From an uncultured bacterium (GTDB lineage Bacteria; Bacillota; Clostridia; Lachnospirales; Lachnospiraceae), in NCBI GenBank assembly GCA_946061355.1, contig CAMGRE010000040.1, positions 1 through 14,089 on the forward strand: a DNA stretch of 14,089 bases, written 5' to 3'. The notes under the pieces were generated by a model, which was given only the letters and a program-made list of their open reading frames with translations, ran no database searches and had not been told where the DNA came from. Numbering within the stretch: position 1 is the stretch's first letter; each line of letters opens with the position of its first letter. Positions 7,509-14,089 of this stretch are shown piece after piece. A program made the translations under genes and the position numbers.

Positions 7509-7539
7509 AAAACCCGGAAAAGTTTGTGAAATGATGGCA

Positions 7540-7568
7540 TGGTGCAATTCCGAAAGATTGGCTATACT
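7540..7568 (+). promoter_or_regulatory. Possible ugpC promoter
   Basis: TATACT (7563-7568) is a good -10 box about 70 bases before the GTG, but the -35 region at 17-base spacing (TGGTGC) is poor. A short palindrome GGTC-GGTT-GACC (7579-7590) lies just downstream and may be an operator. Confidence 0.3.
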
Positions 7569-7623
7569 TGATACATGAGGTCGGTTGACCGGTAGTGTAA
7601 ATGTAAAATTAAAGTAGATTAAC

Positions 7624-7629
7624 AGGAGG
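7624..7629 (+). promoter_or_regulatory. Ribosome binding site for the GTG start of ugpC
   Basis: A perfect AGGAGG lies eight bases before GTG 7638 and fixes this start. The protein then begins MASLSLKNICKVYPNG, the standard N-terminus of the family. Confidence 0.9.
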
Positions 7630-7637
7630 AAAGAAAA

Positions 7638-8747
7638 GTGGCAAGCTTATCATTAAAGAACATTTGCAAAGTGTATCCTAACGGGTTTGAAGCGGTAAAA
7701 GATTTTAATCTGGAGATTGCAGACAAGGAGTTCATCATCTTTGTAGGTCCTTCAGGATGTGGTAAATCAACGACACTGCGTATGATCGCAGGACTTGAGG
7801 ATATCTCTTCAGGTGAACTTAAGATCGGTGATAAGGTAGTGAACGATGTTGAGCCTAAGGACAGAGACATCGCAATGGTATTCCAGAACTACGCATTGTA
7901 TCCTCATATGACTGTATATGACAACATGGCATTCGGACTGAAGCTTCGTAAGGTTCCGAAGGATGAGATCGACAGGATGGTAAGAGAGGCAGCTAAGAGC
8001 CTGGAGCTTGAGAAACTGCTTGACCGTAAGCCGAAGGCTCTGTCCGGTGGTCAGAGACAGCGTGTGGCAATGGGTCGTGCGATCGTTCGTAATCCCAAGG
8101 TATTCCTGATGGATGAGCCTCTTTCCAATCTGGATGCAAAACTTCGTGTTCAGATGCGTATTGAGATCGCAAAGCTTCACCAGAGACTGGGCACCACCAT
8201 CATCTATGTAACACATGACCAGACAGAGGCTATGACGCTTGGTACAAGAATCGTAGTTATGAAGGACGGTGTGATCCAGCAGGTAGATACCCCTCAGAAT
8301 CTGTATGAGAAGCCGCAGAATCTGTTTGTTGCAGGATTTATGGGATCTCCTCAGATGAACTTCCTGGATGCGGATGTTGAGATCCGTGGAGAGGATGCAT
8401 ATCTGAATACGGCAGGCATCAGAATCCAGCTTCCTCCTGCAAAGGCTAAGAAACTGGTTGAGGGCGGTTATGACGGAAAGAAAGTCACAATGGGTATCCG
8501 TCCTGAGGATGTATATGACTCTCAGGTATTCGTTGAGAATTCTACATGTGCTTTTGAGGCAACAATCAAGGTATACGAGTTGTTAGGTGCAGAAGTTTAT
8601 CTCTACTTCGATCTTGGCGGACATCCGCTTACAGCGAGAGTGGATCCTCGTACCAATGCAAGAACGGGAAGCAAAGTGAAATTTGCGTTTGATGTAGAGA
8701 AGATTCACGTATTTGACAAAGAGACCGAGAAGGTTATCACAAACTAA
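7638..8747 (+). CDS. ugpC: Sugar ABC transporter ATP-binding protein (UgpC/MsmK/MalK family)
   Basis: Cytoplasmic ATPase subunit of a CUT1-type carbohydrate ABC importer. Walker A is GPSGCGKST (37-45), the Q-loop is in VFQNYALYPHMTV near 83, the signature is LSGGQ (135-139), Walker B is VFLMDEP (155-161) and the switch histidine is H193. Residues about 235-369 form the C-terminal TOBE/regulatory region typical of MalK/UgpC. The length of 369 is normal. No binding protein or permease genes lie nearby, so it is an orphan ATPase; orphan MsmK-type ATPases in Firmicutes serve several importers. The DUF624 gene upstream fits a sugar-uptake context. Arg is mostly CGT or AGA and Pro mostly CCT or CCG, with fewer rare codons than neighbouring genes, which suggests high expression. 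A strong terminator follows. The name ugpC is by family; msmK is equally apt. Confidence 0.97.
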   Translation: MASLSLKNICKVYPNGFEAVKDFNLEIADKEFIIFVGPSGCGKSTTLRMIAGLEDISSGELKIGDKVVNDVEPKDRDIAMVFQNYALYPHMTVYDNMAFGLKLRKVPKDEIDRMVREAAKSLELEKLLDRKPKALSGGQRQRVAMGRAIVRNPKVFLMDEPLSNLDAKLRVQMRIEIAKLHQRLGTTIIYVTHDQTEAMTLGTRIVVMKDGVIQQVDTPQNLYEKPQNLFVAGFMGSPQMNFLDADVEIRGEDAYLNTAGIRIQLPPAKAKKLVEGGYDGKKVTMGIRPEDVYDSQVFVENSTCAFEATIKVYELLGAEVYLYFDLGGHPLTARVDPRTNARTGSKVKFAFDVEKIHVFDKETEKVITN

Positions 8748-8766
8748 TCAGAAATTCAAACAGATC

Positions 8767-8799
8767 AAAAGCTGTCGCTTAAATGCGGCAGCTTTTTTT
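8767..8799 (+). terminator. Rho-independent terminator of ugpC
   Basis: AAAAGCTGTCGC pairs with GCGGCAGCTTTT (one G-U pair) around the loop TTAAAT, followed by a run of T to 8799. It begins 20 bases after the ugpC stop. Confidence 0.92.
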
Positions 8800-8808
8800 C
8801 TAAAATAA

Positions 8809-8848
8809 TTGTAAAGTATTATACATTCGCATTAAAATGTAGTAAAAT
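8809..8848 (+). promoter_or_regulatory. Probable promoter of the MMPL operon
   Basis: Two overlapping candidates lie in this AT-rich stretch: TTGTAA (8809-8814) with TAAAAT (8833-8838), spacer 18; and TATACA (8820-8825) with TAAAAT (8843-8848), spacer 17. Either would leave a leader of about 100 bases before the TTG start. Confidence 0.45.
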
Positions 8849-8940
8849 TAGAGTCATGTACAATATATTGAATATGTAACCGGGCGTGTATTTTTCATAT
8901 ACTTTGTTTTGAAAAAAGAAATGGATAAGCAGTGCGGTAA

Positions 8941-8947
8941 AAAGGAG
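8941..8947 (+). promoter_or_regulatory. Ribosome binding site supporting the TTG start of the MMPL gene
   Basis: AAAGGAG ends 11 bases before TTG 8959, a slightly long but workable distance. The next in-frame ATG (8971) would be 23 bases away and has no site of its own. Confidence 0.6.
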
Positions 8948-8958
8948 CGAAATATATC

Positions 8959-11346
8959 TTGATAACGGGAATGTGGAAAAAGCTCTTGGATAAGATCTCC
9001 GGTAAAGCGAAGAAAGACAGGGGATCTGTGGAAGAAAAACTGAAGGAATTAAAAGAAAATGGTGTGGCGGAAACCATCGTAAAAAAGAGAAATCTGATCA
9101 AAGTGGTTTTTGCCGTACTTTTTGTGATCAGTCTGGTCAATATGCCGCTTGTAAAGGTTAATTATGATCTGACGGAGTATCTTCCGGACAACGCGGAGTC
9201 AAAGCAGTCGATCGACCTGATGGAACAGGAATTCGGCTATCCGGGAACGGCGCGTGTCATGATCAAGGATGTGTCGGTTTATGAAGCTTATATGTATAAG
9301 CAGATGATCGAAAACATTGACAGCGTGGATATGGTCACATGGATGACTGAAGATGTGTTTATGTCCGAGGATTTTATTGATCTCGATTCCCAGAAGGATT
9401 ATTACCGGGACGGATGCGCGGTGATGGATATTACCTTTGTGGAGGGCGATACGGCAGACAGCACCAAGGAGGGAATCGATCAGATCAAAGATCTCCTCGG
9501 GGAAAAAGGCCGGTACGCAGGTCCCGCCATCGAGACAAAATCCCTGGAAGATACCGTGGGCAGGGAAATGATCATGATCATGGCTGTGGCTGTGGTAATG
9601 ATATTTATCATCCTGTGTCTTACCACGACCTCATGGTTTGAGCCGGTGCTGTTTCTGTCCGTGATGGGCATCGCCATTGTGCTCAATCAGGGAAGTAATA
9701 TTTTCCTCGGCACGATTTCCTTCCTGAGCTCCAGCGTTTCAAGCGTGCTGCAGCTCGCGACTTCCATGGATTATTCGGTGTTCCTGCTTCACACCTTTGT
9801 ACATAAATCGGAAGAGATCGAGGATAAGGAAAAGGCGATGATCGCGGCGCTCAAGGAGTCCGCACTGCCGATCCTCTCCAGTGCCATGACGACTTTCGTG
9901 GGCTTTATCGCCATGACTTCCATGAAATACCGAATCGGCGGAGATATGGGTATCGTGCTTGGAAAAAGTATTCTGTGCAGCGTCGCGACAGTTATGTTTC
10001 TGATGCCGTCGCTGATCCTTCTGTCCGGAGATCTCATCGAGAAGACACGGCACAGAAATATCATGCCGGGCTTTAAAAAGGTGTCTGTCGGTGTGTACAA
10101 GATGCGTTATGCCGTGATCGCCTTTATGCTGATCATTGTAGCGCCGGCGTTCGTGGCGCAGGGCATGAACAGTTTCACCTACGGAAACAGTGCGCTCGGC
10201 AAGAGTAAGGGAACGCAGGTGTATGAGGATACGCTGGAGATAGAGGAACTGTTCGGCAGAAGCAATCTGTATCTGGTGATCGTTCCGAACGGATCACCCA
10301 TCAAGGAACGCGATATGTGCGATGAACTCGAAGACCTGTATTATGTCAAGAGCGTGACGGGGATCGCCAATGTGCTTCCTGTCGGCATCCCTGAGGAGAT
10401 CGTGCCCGAGAGTATCACGGGACAGCTCAGGTCGGACGATTATGCAAGAATTCTTCTGTATACAAGGACGGAGACAGAGAGCGATCTGGCTTTCCGTACC
10501 TCGGATGAGATGAGGAGTATCGTGGAGAAATATTATCCTGACGGGAAACTGGTGGGCAATACACCGTCAACGCAGGATATCAAAGGAATTATCCGCAAGG
10601 ATTACACGCTTGCCAATTATCTGTCACTGCTTGGCGTGGCGGTCGTAGTCGGGTTTACGTTCCACTCGGTGCTGCTGCCGATCCTGGTGCTGATCCCGAT
10701 CAACCTTGCGATCTTTATGAATATGGCAATGCCTTATCTGCAGAATGAAACCTTTATGTATATTGCGCTGATCATCATTTCTTGTGTACAGCTCGGTGCA
10801 ACCGTTGATTACTCGATTCTGATGACGAACAATTATATCGCAAACAGGGAGGGCGGACTGGAGAAAAAGCAGGCGGCGATCCATGCGCTGCAGCAGAGTA
10901 TCCCTTCCATCATAACCTCCGGCGGAATCCTCACAGTAGCTGGTTATGGAATTCATTTCATCTCATCGGTCCAGGGTATCTCTTCCATCGGTCATATGAT
11001 CGGAAGAGGCGGCTTTATCAGTATGTGTATGGTAATCGCAGGTGTACCTGCACTCTTAACTGTATTTGATACCTACATATTTAAGGAAAAGGCAATCATC
11101 ATGGCATGGCGGTCGCGCCGGATCGAGAAGATCAAAGAGCGAATCAGCAGGCTAAAGGCTGCCGGCAAACCGACCTGGAAGCACGCCCGGAAGCTCAGGA
11201 AAAAGAACGAGAAACTTAAAAAACGGCGGAAGTTCAGAATCAGTATCAGACCGGCAAAGGAGAAGCCGGGACATATCAAAAAGGTTATCAGAAGGAAAAA
11301 GAAAACAGGAAAGGATGTGAACCAGCATGTTAAGAATCAGAAATAG
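8959..11346 (+). CDS. MMPL-family RND-type membrane transporter
   Basis: A 795-residue integral membrane protein of the MMPL/RND superfamily, proton-driven exporters of lipids, lipid-linked molecules or drugs. Topology is the duplicated RND plan: cytoplasmic N-terminus, TM1 about 46-64, extracytoplasmic domain about 65-200, TM2-TM6 (203-365), TM7 about 383-403, a second extracytoplasmic domain to about 550, then TM8-TM12 (553-711). Each half has the MMPL Asp-Tyr signature in TM4 and TM10: SMDYSVFLL with D271 and TVDYSILMT with D617, the likely proton-relay residues. The last 81 residues (715-795) contain 35 Lys or Arg and form a basic cytoplasmic tail. TTG 8959 is chosen because of the ribosome binding site; ATG 8971 is the alternative. 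It overlaps the next gene by 20 bases, so the two are probably co-translated. The substrate is unknown. Confidence 0.93.
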   Translation: MITGMWKKLLDKISGKAKKDRGSVEEKLKELKENGVAETIVKKRNLIKVVFAVLFVISLVNMPLVKVNYDLTEYLPDNAESKQSIDLMEQEFGYPGTARVMIKDVSVYEAYMYKQMIENIDSVDMVTWMTEDVFMSEDFIDLDSQKDYYRDGCAVMDITFVEGDTADSTKEGIDQIKDLLGEKGRYAGPAIETKSLEDTVGREMIMIMAVAVVMIFIILCLTTTSWFEPVLFLSVMGIAIVLNQGSNIFLGTISFLSSSVSSVLQLATSMDYSVFLLHTFVHKSEEIEDKEKAMIAALKESALPILSSAMTTFVGFIAMTSMKYRIGGDMGIVLGKSILCSVATVMFLMPSLILLSGDLIEKTRHRNIMPGFKKVSVGVYKMRYAVIAFMLIIVAPAFVAQGMNSFTYGNSALGKSKGTQVYEDTLEIEELFGRSNLYLVIVPNGSPIKERDMCDELEDLYYVKSVTGIANVLPVGIPEEIVPESITGQLRSDDYARILLYTRTETESDLAFRTSDEMRSIVEKYYPDGKLVGNTPSTQDIKGIIRKDYTLANYLSLLGVAVVVGFTFHSVLLPILVLIPINLAIFMNMAMPYLQNETFMYIALIIISCVQLGATVDYSILMTNNYIANREGGLEKKQAAIHALQQSIPSIITSGGILTVAGYGIHFISSVQGISSIGHMIGRGGFISMCMVIAGVPALLTVFDTYIFKEKAIIMAWRSRRIEKIKERISRLKAAGKPTWKHARKLRKKNEKLKKRRKFRISIRPAKEKPGHIKKVIRRKKKTGKDVNQHVKNQK

Positions 11347-13219
11347 AAAAAGACTTGCCCGTATCGGTGCGCTGTCCATGGCAGCGGTCGTAGCATCCGG
11401 CACTGTGGCAATGGACGTCCGGGCGGAAGCCCCTAAAGTAAAAGTGGATGAGTCCGTGTATGTGAATCTGGATTATTATGGCAAGGTTCAGGAGGTCAAT
11501 GTCGTAAAGGGCTGTATGCTGAACGGTAATACGACGGTCATTGACTATGGTAATTATAAAGAAGTGGTCAATATGAGTAACAGTGCACAGCCGGTCGTGG
11601 GAAACGGCAAGGTGACCTGGGATCTGACAGGACAGGAAGGTGAACGCTTCTATTTTGAAGGCAAGACAGATGCGCTGACACAGGAACTGCCCTGGAATAT
11701 TGATGTGACATACCGTCTGAACGGAAAAGAATGCGGTGGAGATGAACTCGCGGGCGCGAGTGGTATGGTTACGATGCTGGTGGATGTGGAACCGAATGAG
11801 AAGGCTCCGGAATACTACAGGAATAATATGATCCTGTCCGTCATGACGATGGTTGATATGGATAAGGATACCTATTCGCTGGAGGCACCGGGATCCCAGC
11901 TGCAGACTATCGGAACCAAAAAAGCGGTTGTCTTTATGGCAATGCCGGGCGAGGACGGAACCTTCCGCATTGATATCGGCACGAACAGTTTCGAGAGTAT
12001 CGGGTTGATCTTCATGATGGTGCCGGCAACGCTTTCCTCTCTTGATCGTATCAGTGATATCAGGGAGGTCAAGGATAAGGTCAGAGACTCCGTTGATGCC
12101 ATGAGCGACAGCGCGGATGTGATCCTCGATAATCTGGTGGATATGAAGAGCGCACTGGAAGAAACAAAGAATGGTGTGCAGGCTGCAAAGGAGGCAAAAG
12201 CAACTTATGACGGCGGCAGGGATCAGGCGAAAGCCGATGCAGACGCTGCGATCGCTTCCCTGGACGGTATCCAGAACAGTCTGATCATGCTTTCCGGGCA
12301 GACAGCCGTGGAGAAAGGAGACTTCGCGGATGCCATGCAGCAGCTTGAGGTGATCAGACAGAGTATCTATGAGATGGATGATTATCTGGAAGACATGGAG
12401 GATGCTGCGAAGGATCTGGAGGATTCCATGAAGGATCTCCGCCGCGAGATTAAGAACGGGCAGGGAGATACGGAGGAGAAGATTGAGGATCTGATCAGAT
12501 ATATCTATGACGGTCTGGGATCGAGTTCAACGCCGGGCGATCTTTATATTGCTCAGGAGGTCGGTGTGTTCGCTTCCTTTGCGGGAGCTGTGATGAAGAA
12601 GACTGCCCCCATGATCGAGGACAGTGAGGCGCTCGTTCATGAGATTGAGAATATTACCTGCAAGGCGAGAGAGGTGCTCAATGAGAGTTATGCGCTTGGC
12701 GGCCATATGACGAATGAGTACAAGGATCATGTGCTGGAACTCCTTGACATGACGCAGGCATTCATGGACAGCACGAATGCATCGGTGGCTGCGACACAGC
12801 AGGCCCTGCGCAGTATGCGCTCCCTGATGGATGCTACGGAGAAGAGTATGGATACCGCCATTGCCTCCAGTCTGGACGGTATGATCGGTATCATTGACAG
12901 TGGGATCGGCATCTCCGGCGGAAGCGAGACCTTCCGTGATGCCAAGAACGTAATGCATGATGCGGTTTCCGATGAACTGGATGAGATTGAGGATGAGACG
13001 AATATCCTGAATATCGATACAGAACAGGAATTCCCGTCCTTTACCTCGGGCAAAAACGATACGCCGGAGAGTATACAGGTCATCATGCGTACAGAAGAGA
13101 TCAGCATAGATGATGACGATGACAACACGGTTGATATCGAACAGGAACCCGTTGACATCGGACTTTGGGGAAGGATCAAGGCAATCTTTGCGAAACTGTT
13201 CGGGTGGTTGTTCAAATAA
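11327..13219 (+). CDS. Secreted coiled-coil protein, putative partner of the MMPL transporter
   Basis: A 630-residue exported protein with no function I can name. Residues 1-35 form a signal peptide: a basic n-region (RIRNRKRLAR), a hydrophobic core (ALSMAAVVASGTVAM) and an A-E-A cleavage site near 33-35. Residues about 36-235 are mixed and strand-rich. Residues about 240-400 and 425-510 are long helices with heptad-like acidic/hydrophobic patterns, probably coiled coil. An acidic run (DDDDD) lies near 598. The final 19 residues (612-630, GLWGRIKAIFAKLFGWLFK) form an amphipathic, aromatic and basic helix that could bind the membrane. The start lies inside the 3' end of the MMPL gene with AAGGA upstream, so production of the two is coupled. 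This suggests an extracytoplasmic adaptor or periplasm-like partner of the transporter. A strong terminator follows. Confidence 0.88.
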   Translation: MLRIRNRKRLARIGALSMAAVVASGTVAMDVRAEAPKVKVDESVYVNLDYYGKVQEVNVVKGCMLNGNTTVIDYGNYKEVVNMSNSAQPVVGNGKVTWDLTGQEGERFYFEGKTDALTQELPWNIDVTYRLNGKECGGDELAGASGMVTMLVDVEPNEKAPEYYRNNMILSVMTMVDMDKDTYSLEAPGSQLQTIGTKKAVVFMAMPGEDGTFRIDIGTNSFESIGLIFMMVPATLSSLDRISDIREVKDKVRDSVDAMSDSADVILDNLVDMKSALEETKNGVQAAKEAKATYDGGRDQAKADADAAIASLDGIQNSLIMLSGQTAVEKGDFADAMQQLEVIRQSIYEMDDYLEDMEDAAKDLEDSMKDLRREIKNGQGDTEEKIEDLIRYIYDGLGSSSTPGDLYIAQEVGVFASFAGAVMKKTAPMIEDSEALVHEIENITCKAREVLNESYALGGHMTNEYKDHVLELLDMTQAFMDSTNASVAATQQALRSMRSLMDATEKSMDTAIASSLDGMIGIIDSGIGISGGSETFRDAKNVMHDAVSDELDEIEDETNILNIDTEQEFPSFTSGKNDTPESIQVIMRTEEISIDDDDDNTVDIEQEPVDIGLWGRIKAIFAKLFGWLFK

Positions 13220-13229
13220 GCACATAATG

Positions 13230-13262
13230 AAAGGGAACGGGCTTGCGCCTGTTCCCTTTTTT
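13230..13262 (+). terminator. Rho-independent terminator of the MMPL operon
   Basis: AAAGGGAACGGGC pairs with GCCTGTTCCCTTT over 13 base pairs (one G-U pair), with loop TTGC and six T at the 3' end. It begins 11 bases after the stop. Confidence 0.95.
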
Positions 13263-13298
13263 GCTGTCAATTCTGAGATAACCCCCATAAAAGGGAGG

Positions 13299-13326
13299 AT
13301 GCCAGGTAATTTGTATTACCTGGCAT
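13299..13326 (+). repeat. Perfect 12-bp hairpin in intergenic region
   Basis: ATGCCAGGTAAT and ATTACCTGGCAT are perfect inverted repeats around TTGT. TTATTAT follows, only a weak T-tract, and the operon already has a better terminator 37 bases earlier. It may be a second terminator, an mRNA 3'-end structure, or a palindromic repeat copy. Confidence 0.7.
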
Positions 13327-13467
13327 TTATTATGAAAAAGCTATTTAAAAGTAATGTTAAATCCTTGTACTCTTTTGTTGTTTATGAGTTTAGTATAAGG
13401 GATGAATTTGACAAAAGAATGTTATGTAAATTAAGTTTCGGTGAATGAAATGTTAATAAAATATGAA
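13327..13467. other. AT-rich intergenic stretch, no convincing gene
   Basis: Together with the hairpins on either side this makes up the 308-base gap between the two convergent genes. It is clearly richer in A and T than its surroundings. A 38-codon frame starts at ATG 13332 but has no ribosome binding site. A perfect TTGACA occurs at 13408-13413 with only a weak -10 (TTAAGT, 13431-13436). I see no RNA gene. Confidence 0.6.
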
Positions 13468-13508
13468 CACAAAACGAGACAGGTCCCACGTGGAGATCTG
13501 CCTCGTCT
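13468..13508 (-). terminator. Rho-independent terminator of the cyclophilin gene
   Basis: Read on the minus strand, ACGAGGCAG pairs with CTGTCTCGT (one G-U pair) around an inner imperfect palindrome with CCACGTGG, followed by TTTTGTG. It begins about 20 bases after the cyclophilin stop. Confidence 0.75.
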
Positions 13509-13527
13509 TATGCTTGGAATACGTATT

Positions 13528-14046
13528 TTACATGGTTTCCGGCTCCGGATAGGTCTCTCCGAAGGTCTCTGCAGTCATACTGCGGATGCGCTGCACTTCA
13601 ACCGGTCTGTCGGAATAATCCGTTCTGCATTCGGCAATCTTGTTCACCACGTCCATACCTTCGATCACTTTGCCGAAAGCGGCATAAGCACCATCAAGAT
13701 GAGGGCTTGTCTTATGCATGATAAAGAACTGGCTTCCGGCGGAATCCGGATGCATGGCTCTTGCCATGGACAACACGCCTTCCGTGTGCTTCAGATCATT
13801 TGGAAAGCCGTTTTGGGAAAATTCTCCCTTGATCTGGTAGCCGGGGCCGCCCATTCCGCTTCCTTCAGGACAGCCGCCCTGAATCATGAAGCCTTTAATG
13901 ACGCGGTGGAAAATCAGTCCGTCATAAAATTTTTTCTGTACAAGGCTCAGGAAATTGTTCACTGTGTTGGGAGCAATCTCGGGATAAAGCTCGGCTTTGA
14001 TGAGATCGCCGTTTTCCATTTCGATTGTGATAATAGGATTTTGCAT
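13528..14046 (-). CDS. Cyclophilin-type peptidyl-prolyl cis-trans isomerase
   Basis: A 172-residue cytoplasmic foldase that catalyses cis-trans isomerisation of prolyl bonds. There is no signal peptide or lipobox; it begins MQNPIITIEMENGDLIKAEL. The cyclophilin core is complete: FHRVIKGFMIQGG (46-58) with catalytic Arg48, GVLSMARAMHPDSAGSQFFI (90-109), and HLDGAYAAFGKVIEGMD (116-132). The position equivalent to the Trp of eukaryotic cyclophilins is not Trp, as in many bacterial forms, so cyclosporin sensitivity is likely low. The length matches single-domain bacterial enzymes. AAGGGAAG lies at 14053-14060 on the minus strand, about six bases before the ATG. The gene converges on the MMPL operon and has its own terminator. 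Gene symbol is left blank because ppiA/ppiB naming in this group is not consistent. Confidence 0.97.
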   Translation of the reverse strand: MQNPIITIEMENGDLIKAELYPEIAPNTVNNFLSLVQKKFYDGLIFHRVIKGFMIQGGCPEGSGMGGPGYQIKGEFSQNGFPNDLKHTEGVLSMARAMHPDSAGSQFFIMHKTSPHLDGAYAAFGKVIEGMDVVNKIAECRTDYSDRPVEVQRIRSMTAETFGETYPEPETM

Positions 14047-14078
14047 ATCTTTTCTTCCCTTTCTGGATAAATTGACTT

Positions 14079-14089
14079 ACTATAATATA
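14079..14089 (-). promoter_or_regulatory. Possible -10 region of the cyclophilin gene
   Basis: On the minus strand TATATTATAGT gives TATTAT or TATAGT boxes about 35 bases before the ATG. The -35 box would lie outside the window, so this is only a partial promoter call. Confidence 0.35.

Noticed and set aside
6918..7547. 209-codon minus-strand frame
   Set aside because: It is antisense to the DUF624 membrane protein; its His/Arg/Gln-rich composition is that of a mirror frame of hydrophobic codons.
12527..13288. 253-codon frame on the minus strand
   Set aside because: It lies opposite the coiled-coil gene and runs through that operon's terminator, has a Cys/His-rich unnatural composition, and matches no family.
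13110..13448. 112-codon plus-strand frame
   Set aside because: It begins inside the coiled-coil gene in another frame and crosses the strong terminator at 13230-13262; only its last 38 codons are mentioned as a weak possibility.
13441..14070. 209-codon plus-strand frame
   Set aside because: It is antisense to the clear cyclophilin gene and has no family features.

Overview
The window looks like chromosomal DNA from a low-to-mid-GC Firmicute, most likely a gut Clostridia of the Lachnospiraceae type. This rests on strong AGGAGG-type ribosome binding sites, GTG and TTG starts, TATAAT-like promoters, U-tract terminators, a methionyl-tRNA synthetase with a C-terminal tRNA-binding domain, and an orphan UgpC/MsmK-type sugar ABC ATPase. 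The genus assignment is inference. No rRNA, tRNA, CRISPR array, transposase or phage gene was seen.

Left part (1-4948): the 3' end of a large unrecognised protein with an acidic coiled-coil stretch and several Gly/Ala-rich hydrophobic segments (3-1730). Then come metG (1806-3776) with a strong terminator, and a D-lactate dehydrogenase-like gene whose real start is GTG 3953. The dehydrogenase gene has a structured leader headed by an 11-bp inverted repeat that contains its -10 box.

Middle (4949-8799): a hairpin-rich intergenic repeat lies between a promoter and a GNAT acetyltransferase gene. That gene is followed closely by a tandem HD / HD-GYP-like protein and a DUF624 (YesL-type) membrane protein. 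These three form a tight cluster (21-bp gap, then an ATGA overlap). Next is a separate, codon-optimised sugar ABC transporter ATPase (ugpC/msmK family) with its own terminator.

Right part (8800-14089): a two-gene operon encodes an MMPL/RND-type membrane transporter and, overlapping it by 20 bases, a secreted coiled-coil protein ending in an amphipathic aromatic/basic helix. The pair looks like a transporter plus a dedicated extracytoplasmic partner, and ends at a strong terminator. A 308-base intergenic region with a perfect 12-bp hairpin follows, then a convergent cyclophilin-type peptidyl-prolyl isomerase on the minus strand with its own terminator.

Most genes are ordinary housekeeping or metabolic ones. 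The least explained parts are the truncated first protein, the MMPL/coiled-coil pair, the tandem HD protein linked to DUF624, and the two hairpin-array leaders. No clear new defence or mobile system is visible.
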